Positions 46,575 to 54,035 of a DNA stretch of 64,000 nucleotides are shown piece after piece. Positions within the stretch are counted from its first letter, which is position 1. Each line of letters begins with the position of its first letter. The stretch is from assembly GCF_002914525.1 (NCBI RefSeq), contig NZ_LODW01000058.1, positions 16,097 through 80,096 on the forward strand, read 5' to 3'. The DNA comes from Rhizobium hidalgonense. GTDB lineage: Bacteria; Pseudomonadota; Alphaproteobacteria; Rhizobiales; Rhizobiaceae. The notes under the pieces were generated by a model, which was not told the DNA's origin, did not search any database, and saw nothing but the letters and a program-made list of their open reading frames with translations. The position numbers were made by a program, and so were the translations under genes.

Positions 46575-47060
46575 TTATTTGTTGAGTTCTTTGGCCATCT
46601 CGAGGTGATGTTCCAGAGCAAGTCGCCATAGCGCTTGAACAGATCGATCGCGTCTTCGTGGGCAGGTCCTGGTCTGAGTGATATTGCTTGTTGAAGTCGT
46701 CCCCCTGCAGGCCGTTCAGCTTGTCGAGCATGCTCTGCTGATCGGACGTCATAGCGCTCGGAAGCGTGGCTTTGACCTTGCCGCCGAAACCAGTGCCTCG
46801 AGTTCGTCGGTGGTCTTCTGGTGGTCGGTGACCATTTGCTGGGCGAACGCCTTGGTCGCATCGTCGCCGCGCTCGACGGCAAGCTTGCTGGAGGCAATTT
46901 CAAACATATCGCTGGTGGCTGCCTCCTTGACGAAATCCTCGGTTTTTCGCGGGACGCCGATCAGAGAATTGACACCGGTCTTTTCGGCCGCGGATTGTGC
47001 AAAGGCCGGGACGCCAAACGCGAGGGCGAGCGAGGCGATAACGAGGCGTGGACAGGCTGA
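46575..47060 (-). pseudogene. DUF4142 protein gene, frameshifted and lacking a start
   Basis: The minus strand holds successive pieces of a DUF4142 protein: signal peptide LVIASLALAFGVPAFAQSA, then MFEIASSKLAVERGDDATKAFAQQMVTDHQKTTDELEAL, MTSDQQSMLDKLNGLQGDDFNKQY, HEDAIDLFKRYGD and LEHHLEMAKELNK before a stop at 46575. The frame changes about three times, and no start codon or ribosome binding site is seen before the signal peptide. Intact relatives are periplasmic proteins of about 170-200 residues. Confidence 0.8.
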
Positions 47061-47077
47061 GGGTTCCCCTTTTTGTT

Positions 47078-47530
47078 TCAGCCGGATGTCTGCTTCTTGA
47101 TGATGCTGATGTTGCCGCTCACTTCGAGGATGGCAAATTTTATCTCTGTCACGCTCTCGATGCCCTCCTGGCTTCGAGCCGCTTGCATGACATCTTCCTT
47201 CTGCAGGCGGGCTCCTTTGAGCGCGCCTTCGTCGTAGACGCCATCAGTCACCAGGATGGTCGGAACCCCATCGATAATATGAGCAGCGCGAGGCCACCAC
47301 CTCTTCACGTAGGAGAGGCCGATGTCGGTGGTAAACAGCGTCAGGATCAAGATAACGGCGTTGGTAATCGAGAAGTCGTCGCCCAGCATCGCCTGCTGCG
47401 TTGTTTCGGAGATAACCAGCACGATGACCAGGTCGAATGGCGTCATCTGGGCCAATGTCCGTCGCCCCGACAAGCGGATGATCACGAGCAGCGTGAAATA
47501 AATTGCCAGTCCGCGGAATACTGCATCCAC
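47078..47530 (-). CDS. DUF421 (YetF-like) membrane protein
   Basis: A 150-residue protein with two or three N-terminal helices (FRGLAIYFTLLVIIRLSGRRTL, DLVIVLVISETTQQAMLG, AVILILTLFTTDIGLSYV) and a C-terminal cytoplasmic YetF-type beta-domain (GVPTILVTDGV, LQKEDVMQAARSQEG). I use the GTG at 47530 with GAGGG before it; a GTG at 47581 would add 17 residues inside the upstream gene. DUF421 proteins are of unknown role and often linked to stress genes. Confidence 0.75.
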   Translation of the reverse strand: MDAVFRGLAIYFTLLVIIRLSGRRTLAQMTPFDLVIVLVISETTQQAMLGDDFSITNAVILILTLFTTDIGLSYVKRWWPRAAHIIDGVPTILVTDGVYDEGALKGARLQKEDVMQAARSQEGIESVTEIKFAILEVSGNISIIKKQTSG

Positions 47531-47540
47531 CGTGCCGCCC

Positions 47541-48770
47541 TCATGGAAAGATGAAAGTGGATTGGCTACGGACCTCTCCACCCAGGCCGATGGAGGCGCG
47601 ACGAGCGCCGGCGAGTTGCGTTTGCAGACGGAACACGATCTGCGTCGGCCCCGTCGGATCGGCCGGGAACACGTAGCCTATCCGGCCCTCGCGCGCGAAG
47701 GTCGCCTTCTGGGGCGGATCGATGCCCTGAACCGAGAAAGTTTGAAGAAAGGCGGCATCGACTGTGAAGACCCTGTCTTCGGATGACGCCGTGAAGTTCA
47801 CCGTCATATCCTCGGGAGCATTCCACCGGGAGATGATGGGAAAGTCCACGGACCCATCCGATAACAGCAATGTTTGCCGTGAAAACGGGCCGCCTCTTCC
47901 AAGTAAACCCAGCAAGCAGGTCGCCAGAAGAAGGGTGAACATAATCCAGGAAAGACGTTGAACCGCCCAGAACCGTTGCTGGAACTCGGTATGATCGAGC
48001 ACGCCTTCGGGCAGCGCAGGCAATTTGTCTGTTGTTTCCATGCCCTTTTCCTGTGCATTTGGCAGAGAAGCTGGGCCGGACGCAAAAGTTCCAGGCGATG
48101 GCGTCGTCGCCGTGTACATCGGATGTGCGGCAGTCCAGGCGTCTTCACCGATCAGGGGAACGAAGACCACCCCGCCGAGATCGTCTTCCTCGAACGCGGC
48201 GGGGCCGGTGCGCATGACGCGTTTCAGGCGCTGCTCTTGACTGCGGCCGACCGGAATGATGAGCCGCCCTCCAATGTCCAGCTGCTCCTTCAAGGCGGAG
48301 GGCACCTCGGGTGCTGCCGCAGAAACGACAATGGCGTCGAATGGGGCGGCTTCCGGCCAGCCCTTGCTGCCGTCGCCCACACGAACATCAATATTGTGAT
48401 ATCCGAGCGTCTCGAACCGTTCCCTGGCCTGAAGCGCCAGCCTTTCATGGCGCTCGATGGAATAGATCTGCCTTGCGATCCGGCTCATCAAGGCTGAAGC
48501 GTAGCCTGACCCCGTTCCGACCTCGAGCACTTTGTCGCCGGCTTTCAGATCGGCCTTTTCGAGCATCAGAGCCACAATGAACGGCTGCGAAATCGTCTGG
48601 CCCTCACCGATCGACAGCGGCGCGTCGTCATAGGCGTATTCCTCGAAGCCCGGCGCGACGAATTTTTCGCGAGGCACCGTGCGCATCGCCTTGATGACGC
48701 TTCGATCGCCAATGCCCCGGCGCGTCAGCTGATGCTCCACCATGCGATCTCGGATGCGTGTCATATCCAT
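47541..48770 (-). CDS. pcm: Protein-L-isoaspartate O-methyltransferase fused to a membrane-anchored C-terminal domain
   Basis: A 409-residue protein. Residues 1-215 are a complete PCMT repair enzyme: RTVPREKFVAPGFEEYAYDD, DAPLSIGEGQTISQPFIVALM and the SAM-binding motif VLEVGTGSGYASALMSRI. After a linker, residues 244-409 form a different domain: a membrane helix (SWIMFTLLLATCLLGLLG, about 270-290) followed by a beta-rich segment likely outside the membrane. An ATG at residue 244 (48041) with a GGAAAAGGG site could start the second part separately. PCMTs are normally 210-220 residues, so this is a fusion or an overlapping pair. Confidence 0.8.
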   Translation of the reverse strand: MDMTRIRDRMVEHQLTRRGIGDRSVIKAMRTVPREKFVAPGFEEYAYDDAPLSIGEGQTISQPFIVALMLEKADLKAGDKVLEVGTGSGYASALMSRIARQIYSIERHERLALQARERFETLGYHNIDVRVGDGSKGWPEAAPFDAIVVSAAAPEVPSALKEQLDIGGRLIIPVGRSQEQRLKRVMRTGPAAFEEDDLGGVVFVPLIGEDAWTAAHPMYTATTPSPGTFASGPASLPNAQEKGMETTDKLPALPEGVLDHTEFQQRFWAVQRLSWIMFTLLLATCLLGLLGRGGPFSRQTLLLSDGSVDFPIISRWNAPEDMTVNFTASSEDRVFTVDAAFLQTFSVQGIDPPQKATFAREGRIGYVFPADPTGPTQIVFRLQTQLAGARRASIGLGGEVRSQSTFIFP

Positions 48771-48951
48771 GGATCGGCTCCACTGTCGCCGGTTGCACCT
48801 TGGGGCGAGCTTCTGGGCCGGGCAGAAGAATGCAAAGCAACGGAGGGTCCGTCAATTCCACGCGTTGCTCGGTCCATGTGGGGAACTTAGTGTGAAGAGC
48901 GAAGTTCGACAGGCATATGCAAACGGGAAATACCGTTCCCATGAGGTGTCA

Positions 48952-49197
48952 GTGTCCACGAACCCACTCACTACCGAACCGGTCGAAGACCTTGCCTCAC
49001 GCCTTGAGGCGATGACTGACGACGAAGTGTTTGCGACCATGAGCGAGCTGGAAAGAGCAAGCGAAGCTGCTGGAGACGACGCGGCAGAAGAGATCTTTCC
49101 CCGGATTGCTTTGACCGAAAGTGAGATCGAGCGGCGCTATCCCGGCGAACTGCTCGCGCCCTATCGCAACTGGAAGCAACGACAACCGCTGCTGTGA
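48952..49197 (+). CDS. Small acidic hypothetical protein
   Basis: An 81-residue protein from GTG 48952 with GAGGTG before it; longer in-frame starts would enter the divergent methyltransferase gene. The sequence is helical and acidic (PVEDLASRLEAMTDDEVFATM, AAEEIFPRIALTESEIERRYP). I do not recognise a family. It precedes another small unknown gene in the same direction. Confidence 0.5.
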   Translation: MSTNPLTTEPVEDLASRLEAMTDDEVFATMSELERASEAAGDDAAEEIFPRIALTESEIERRYPGELLAPYRNWKQRQPLL

Positions 49198-49249
49198 CGA
49201 TGTCGCTGCAGACGACCTTCCGCCGATACAAACAAAGATGGAGGTTTCA

Positions 49250-49516
49250 ATGAGCAGCTCCGAGACGACGACGGATCATAAGGTGATCCAGAAATGGGCG
49301 GAAAAAAGGGACGGTAAGCCGGCGGTGATCCGCGCCGGCGGTAAAGGCGGCGGCGTGCTGCGCATCGATTTCGGTGAAAAGGAAGAGGAATTCGACGAGA
49401 TCGGCTGGGACGAATTCTTCAGGATCTTCGACGAGAACAAGCTGGCTTTCCTTTACCAGGACAAGACCAAGGACGGGAAGACGAGCCGTTTCAATAAATT
49501 CGTGGAGCGCAGTTAA
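49250..49516 (+). CDS. Small hypothetical protein
   Basis: An 88-residue soluble protein starting MSSSETTTDHKVIQKWAE, with a good GGAGG ribosome binding site. The middle is a beta-rich GKPAVIRAGGKGGGVLRIDF segment and the rest is charged (EEFDEIGWDEFFRIFDENK). Small proteins of this pattern occur in rhizobia without known function. I am confident it is coding, but not of any role. Confidence 0.7.
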   Translation: MSSSETTTDHKVIQKWAEKRDGKPAVIRAGGKGGGVLRIDFGEKEEEFDEIGWDEFFRIFDENKLAFLYQDKTKDGKTSRFNKFVERS

Positions 49517-49608
49517 CGCGCCGAACGCGGCTGTAGCGATCCAATCACCGCGAGGGTCGCCTCTCAGTCCATTATTGCGCCATAGCCGGTCTGTGCGCGT
49601 CGCCGGCA

Positions 49609-49839
49609 TCATCCTTCTCTGTCGAGCCAATCACCGCCCATGAATCGAGCAGGATGGCTCCGAATAATGGCGTGGCGCCCGTCAGGGCTTTTCACAATGT
49701 TTCGCCTCGTCAGTCGTCCGTCAACCTCGGTTTTAAGAAATGTTCCGTCGCTCAGCGACACCGGCACGTCGAAGGAGTATCGCCCGATGTACGGCGTCGA
49801 AGAACTTAAGCTTCCACCTCGCCGTAAAGCTGGCCGCAC
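49609..49839 (-). CDS. Possible small protein, weak
   Basis: An open frame of up to 76 residues, ending HPARFMGGDWLDREG. Its only early start (GTG 49839) lies within the preceding gene, and I see no good ribosome binding site. The part after the overlap (YSFDVPVSLSDGTFLKTEV) looks protein-like. It may be a real small gene or the end of a decayed one. Confidence 0.3.
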   Translation of the reverse strand: MRPALRRGGSLSSSTPYIGRYSFDVPVSLSDGTFLKTEVDGRLTRRNIVKSPDGRHAIIRSHPARFMGGDWLDREG

Positions 49840-50045
49840 ATCGTCAGCGATCGGCGCATCGCAGCCACGCGGTCTTCGGCATCTTTGGAAGAATAGGCCC
49901 AGATCTCGGTCGCCCAGCTCTTGCCGTCCATATCATACTGCAGGGCAAACCTGTAGAGCCGGCGGTCATCGACGTCCGTGGCCACGAAGCCGGCATCAGG
50001 ATCGTCCCGACTGTTTCTGGCTCTGCTGAAACTGAGAACATTCAC
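49806..50045 (-). CDS. Small hypothetical protein
   Basis: A 79-residue protein starting VNVLSFSRARNSRDDPD at GTG 50045, with AAGGAG 7 bases upstream. The sequence is soluble and mixed, with RRLYRFALQYDMDGKSWATEI suggesting a beta-hairpin. No family is recognised. Confidence 0.55.
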   Translation of the reverse strand: MNVLSFSRARNSRDDPDAGFVATDVDDRRLYRFALQYDMDGKSWATEIWAYSSKDAEDRVAAMRRSLTMCGQLYGEVEA

Positions 50046-50288
50046 AACATGCTCCTTCGCCACACATGGTACGGTTCCCGGAATGAGGCGCCGCTTTCCA
50101 AGTGCCTAACCAAGTCGTCTGGATTTCGTTCCCTCTCGAAGTCGCACGGGACCGAGTTTCCGGCCGTACCGATACAGATGGCGGGACCGAGCCGAAACGG
50201 TCCATTTGTAAATCACGCTCACGCGACTACTTTATGTGAAGTCATTCCTCCTCTCGGTAGGAGAGAGGAGACGAACGGGGAGCAAGTC

Positions 50289-50555
50289 ATGTGCAGAAAT
50301 ATCAAACCCCTTTTCAATTTTGATCCGCCAGCGACGGGCGAGGAGATTCATGACGCCGCGCTTCAATTCGTGCGCAAGTTGAGCGGAACCACTAAGCCGT
50401 CGAAACGCAATGAGGCAGCGTTTGAGCAGGCGGTTATGTCAATCGCCAAATGCGCCCAAGAGCTGCTCGGTTCGCTTGAGACCTCCCAACCTCCTCGTGA
50501 TCGAGAGGAAGTTGCCGCAAAGGCGCGCGCGAGAACAGCGATCCGCTTCGCGTAA
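50289..50555 (+). CDS. DUF2277 family protein
   Basis: An 88-residue protein with the near-invariant start MCRNIKPLFNFDPPATGEEI, followed by AALQFVRKLSGTTKPSKRNEAAF, which identifies DUF2277. No ribosome binding site is visible next to ATG 50289. The family is widespread in bacteria and its function is unknown; the conserved N-terminal cysteine suggests metal or redox chemistry (inference). Confidence 0.85.
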   Translation: MCRNIKPLFNFDPPATGEEIHDAALQFVRKLSGTTKPSKRNEAAFEQAVMSIAKCAQELLGSLETSQPPRDREEVAAKARARTAIRFA

Positions 50556-50762
50556 AAGAGCTCCCGCTTGCCTTGCCTCATAACCCGAGCAGATGCCGGC
50601 TGCTTGCGCTTCGACATCCTTCGGATCCAAGGTTGGTAACGGTCCACCGTTTTGAGTATTGAACGAGAGCTCGATCTAAAGCTCGATGCGCACAAAGCGC
50701 CCGCGCTTAGGTTCCCGAGTTCCCGTAGCGTTGACGGCTGACGATGATGGAGCCAAACGCGG

Positions 50763-51030
50763 TTAGTCCTCGCGCAATTGCTTGATCTCAACAGGCGTCT
50801 TCATGATGATTTCCGTGCGGGAACGGTATGGACACGCCTGCTTGCTTGAACGCGTCCCCAAGCGCCATCAGCACCTTGCCCCTGACATTCGTCAGTTGCT
50901 GGCACTCTATAGAGGTCGAAACGGGTAACCGCCGTCCGAGGTCTCTGATACGCTGCACTGCGAGGTCAGTGGTCGGGTCTATCGAACGCAGCCGCGAAAT
51001 CGGTCCGGTTACGCAAATGACGACCGCCAT
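50763..51030 (-). pseudogene. Remnant of a mechanosensitive channel (MscS) gene, C-terminal end
   Basis: The minus strand reads GPISRLRSIDPTTDLAVQRI, then KVLMALGDAFKQAGVSIPFPH, close to the usual MscS C-terminus (A-x-x-x-A-G-I-x-I-P-F-P). The frame is then lost; the next frame continues KTPVEIKQLRED to a stop at 50763. The N-terminal membrane domain is absent and the remaining part abuts the cupin gene, so this is a fragment left after deletion. Confidence 0.55.
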
Positions 51031-51509
51031 TTCTCGGTAAGTAATCCCGACGGACCCTGAACGGGATCGCTGTGGGGTAGGGGCACAGACGAGATTTTCG
51101 CCAGCATTTCGCTCGAAGCAGCCGAAGTCTGGATGTCGGCATGCTGCCCTTTAGGATAAGCACCAACCACCTGGAAGTCCGAGGTGCAACCGAGATTCTG
51201 GTGCCCCGTCCCGGCCGGAAGCACCAAACAGTCTCCCGCCGCCACCTTCAGTGCTTGACCGCTGGGACCGCCGATCAGCAGGGTGGCGCTACCAACAGCA
51301 ATCCCAAGCACCTCATGGGCGCCGGAATGGTAGTGCTGATAATCGAAGACACCGTTTATCCAGATGCCTGTCCAACCATTGGCTGCGAAGCGACTCTTGA
51401 AATCAGCTGCTCCACCATCGGCAGAAAGTCCCCTGTAAAGCAACACAGGAAGACGCTGATTGTTCGGAACCCAGTCACTTGGCTCGAAAATTATCGCCTC
51501 GGCGTTCAT
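51009..51509 (-). CDS. Cupin domain protein
   Basis: A 166-residue single-domain cupin. Motif 1 with metal-binding histidines is visible as DYQHYHSGAHEVLGIAVG (H-x-H-type with following E), and motif 2 is CLVLPAGTGHQNLG. The start MNAEAIIFEPSDWVPNN at 51509 follows AGGA; an ATG 7 codons upstream is possible. Small cupins are often sugar isomerases, oxygenases or stress proteins; the role here is open. Its 3' end overlaps the MscS remnant. Confidence 0.85.
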   Translation of the reverse strand: MNAEAIIFEPSDWVPNNQRLPVLLYRGLSADGGAADFKSRFAANGWTGIWINGVFDYQHYHSGAHEVLGIAVGSATLLIGGPSGQALKVAAGDCLVLPAGTGHQNLGCTSDFQVVGAYPKGQHADIQTSAASSEMLAKISSVPLPHSDPVQGPSGLLTEKWRSSFA

Positions 51510-51661
51510 GTTGAATCCTAAGGTCGCCATCGATTGCCGCGGTGCGACGGCCGCAGAGCGTTCAAGTCATTCATACAGGTTTCAACACACTCTTGCACGG
51601 AAGGCATCTGTGCTGGCGCTTCAAAAAGCTGAACCCTAGTCCCCGGGCCATTCGACGTGGA

Positions 51662-51805
51662 CTATCTGTGCAATAGAGCGACAAGCGATATCGGTATCTC
51701 GACTGCGGAAAAATCCATTGCCGCACCGATAATCACCGCCCACACCACGATCAGGAAAATGAGCGCCGCAATCCTGATTTCGACTGGCCCCACTATCTGC
51801 TCCAT
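51662..51805 (-). CDS. Possible 47-residue membrane protein
   Basis: Minus-strand reading gives MEQIVGPVEIRIAALIFLIV and a continuing hydrophobic run to a stop at 51662, with one clear transmembrane helix (about residues 11-30). It lies 34 bases downstream of fcl in the same direction. No good ribosome binding site is visible, so I treat it as a candidate only. Confidence 0.35.
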   Translation of the reverse strand: MEQIVGPVEIRIAALIFLIVVWAVIIGAAMDFSAVEIPISLVALLHR

Positions 51806-51838
51806 CCCAACATATGCGTCCCCCCGGACAAACTGTTT

Positions 51839-52930
51839 TTATCCCTCGCCCAAATTCGCCATGCGCGAGGGATGATGCGCGACTGTCGGGAGCGTCGGCG
51901 CGGACAGCGTCGATGTCTTGGCTCTCTCAAAGCTGATGTCGCTTTGACCGGTCAAGTCGCCGGATATCGCCCTGTTGCTGCGTTCGAGATAATGCCCATC
52001 AAGGAAGGATCGGTAGGCGCCTGCGATACCTTCCTTCAGGCCTATCCTGGGAGACCAACCGAGCGTGCGAAGCTTGTCGACACTCAAGAGCTTGCGCGGG
52101 GTGCCGTCTGGCTTGGTGGGGTCGTGCGTGATCTTGCCTTCGAAACCCACGACCTTGGAAACGAGGTGTGCCAATTCGAGGATGGCGATGTCTTCGCCGG
52201 AACCGATGTTCACATGACTTTCGGCGGAATAGGTCTTCATGAGATGGAGGCAGGCGTCGGCGCAATCGTCGACATGAAGGAATTCGCGCCGCGGCGTGCC
52301 GGTACCCCAGATACATATCTCTCGCTGCCGATTGATCTTCGCCTCATGCGCCTTGCGGATGAGCGCCGGCATGACGTGGCTCGAGTCGAGGTCGAAATTG
52401 TCGCCTGGACCATAGAGGTTGGTCGGCATGGCCGAGATGAAATCCTTGCCGTGCTGTTTGCGATAGGCAGCGCAGAGCTTTAAGCCGGCGATCTTGGCGA
52501 TCGCATACCATTCATTCGTCGGCTCAAGCGATCCAGTCAGAAGTGCGTCCTCGACGATCGGCTGATCGGCGAATTTCGGATAGATGCAGGACGAGCCGAG
52601 AAACATCAGCTTTTCGACGTCAGCTTTATGGGCGGCGTGGATGACATTGGCTTGAAGAACCAAATTGTCGTAGAGGAAGTCGGCCGGATAGGTAGCGTTG
52701 GCGAGAATGCCGCCGACCCTCGCAGCCGCCAGGAAGACAGCATCGGGACGATACTTGCTCATCCAGGCTTCCACCTTCTCCTGACGTCTGAGATCGACCT
52801 CGGCGCGGGGGGCGGTCAAAATCTCGCAGCCCTCCGAAGCGAGACGCCGCACGATCGCAGAACCCACCATGCCGCGGTGGCCCGCGACATAGACCCTTTT
52901 TCCGGCAAGGCTGTAGATCACCTCAGGCAT
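51839..52930 (-). CDS. fcl: GDP-L-fucose synthase
   Basis: A 363-residue epimerase/reductase that converts GDP-4-keto-6-deoxy-mannose to GDP-L-fucose. NAD(P)-binding motif VAGHRGMVGSA, catalytic serine-tyrosine-lysine in GSSCIYPKFA and YAIAKIAG, and substrate motif MPTNLYGPGDNFD are all present. ATG 52930 overlaps the gmd stop by 8 bases. The protein carries a C-terminal extension of about 40 polar residues (after YLERSNRAIS) beyond the usual 310-325. Confidence 0.95.
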   Translation of the reverse strand: MPEVIYSLAGKRVYVAGHRGMVGSAIVRRLASEGCEILTAPRAEVDLRRQEKVEAWMSKYRPDAVFLAAARVGGILANATYPADFLYDNLVLQANVIHAAHKADVEKLMFLGSSCIYPKFADQPIVEDALLTGSLEPTNEWYAIAKIAGLKLCAAYRKQHGKDFISAMPTNLYGPGDNFDLDSSHVMPALIRKAHEAKINRQREICIWGTGTPRREFLHVDDCADACLHLMKTYSAESHVNIGSGEDIAILELAHLVSKVVGFEGKITHDPTKPDGTPRKLLSVDKLRTLGWSPRIGLKEGIAGAYRSFLDGHYLERSNRAISGDLTGQSDISFERAKTSTLSAPTLPTVAHHPSRMANLGEG

Positions 52931-54026
52931 AAGCAAAACCCTTGGTGACACCGACCGATGGAACATTTCGTGCCATGACTTTCAGATCCTCGCGAACCAT
53001 CTCGGCCACCAGCTGATCAAGATTGGTCTCATGTTTCCAGCCAAGCTTCGTGTGCGCCTTCGTCGGATCGCCGATCAGAAGATCGACTTCAGTCGGACGG
53101 AAGTAAGCCGGATCGATCTCCACCACACATCGGCCGGATGTCTTGTCGTACCCCTTTTCCTCGACCCCCTGGCCACGCCAATCGATCGGCATGCCCACCT
53201 TGGCAAAGGCCTTGTCGACAAAGGAACGAACCGAATGCGTTTCGCCGGTCGCAAGCACATAATCCTCCGGTTCGTCTTGTTGCAGCATCAGCCACATGCC
53301 GCGGACATATTCGCGTGCATGTCCCCAGTCGCGCTTGGCATCCAGATTACCGAGATAGAGCCTTTCCTGCAGTCCAAGATGGATAGCCGCCGCCGCCCGG
53401 GTGATCTTGCGGGTCACGAACGTTTCGCCTCGGATCGGGCTTTCATGATTGAACAAGATGCCGTTCGAAGCGTGCATGCCATATGCCTCGCGATAATTGA
53501 CCACGATCCAATAGGCATAGAGCTTGGCCGCCGCATAGGGTGACCGAGGGTAGAACGGCGTCGTTTCGCTCTGCGGAACTTCCTGGACTTTGCCATAGAG
53601 TTCCGAGGTGGACGCTTGGTAGAAGCGGGTCTTCTTCGTCAGCCCCAGGAGGCGAATGGCTTCAAGCAGCCGAAGGGTGCCGGTGCCATCGGCGTTCGCC
53701 GTATATTCCGGGGTCTCGAAAGAGACTTGAACGTGGCTTTGTGCGGCGAGATTATAGATCTCGTCCGGTTGCGTTTCCTGAACGACGCGGATGAGGTTAG
53801 TTGAATCCGTCATGTCCCCGAAATGCAGGATAAAGCGCGGATTCTCGATGTGAGGATCCTCGTAGAGATGCTCGATGCGGCTGGTGTTGAAGGACGACGA
53901 ACGCCGCTTGAGGCCGTGAACAATATAGCCTTTCTCCAAGAGCAATTCGGCCAGATACGCACCGTCCTGACCTGTTATGCCCGTAATCAGCGCAACTTTT
54001 CGGTTCTCTCTCATTCCCGTATCCAT
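52923..54026 (-). CDS. gmd: GDP-mannose 4,6-dehydratase
   Basis: A 367-residue short-chain dehydrogenase family enzyme that makes GDP-4-keto-6-deoxy-mannose. The dinucleotide motif is ALITGITGQDGAYLAELLL; the catalytic YxxxK is in SPYAAAKLYAYW; STSELYGKVQEVPQSETTPF is a family signature. RBS AGAGGG precedes ATG 54026. It is followed by fcl, so the pair supplies GDP-L-fucose for the glycosyltransferases upstream in the same operon. Confidence 0.96.
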   Translation of the reverse strand: MDTGMRENRKVALITGITGQDGAYLAELLLEKGYIVHGLKRRSSSFNTSRIEHLYEDPHIENPRFILHFGDMTDSTNLIRVVQETQPDEIYNLAAQSHVQVSFETPEYTANADGTGTLRLLEAIRLLGLTKKTRFYQASTSELYGKVQEVPQSETTPFYPRSPYAAAKLYAYWIVVNYREAYGMHASNGILFNHESPIRGETFVTRKITRAAAAIHLGLQERLYLGNLDAKRDWGHAREYVRGMWLMLQQDEPEDYVLATGETHSVRSFVDKAFAKVGMPIDWRGQGVEEKGYDKTSGRCVVEIDPAYFRPTEVDLLIGDPTKAHTKLGWKHETNLDQLVAEMVREDLKVMARNVPSVGVTKGFAYA

Positions 54027-54035
54027 GATTGCCCT

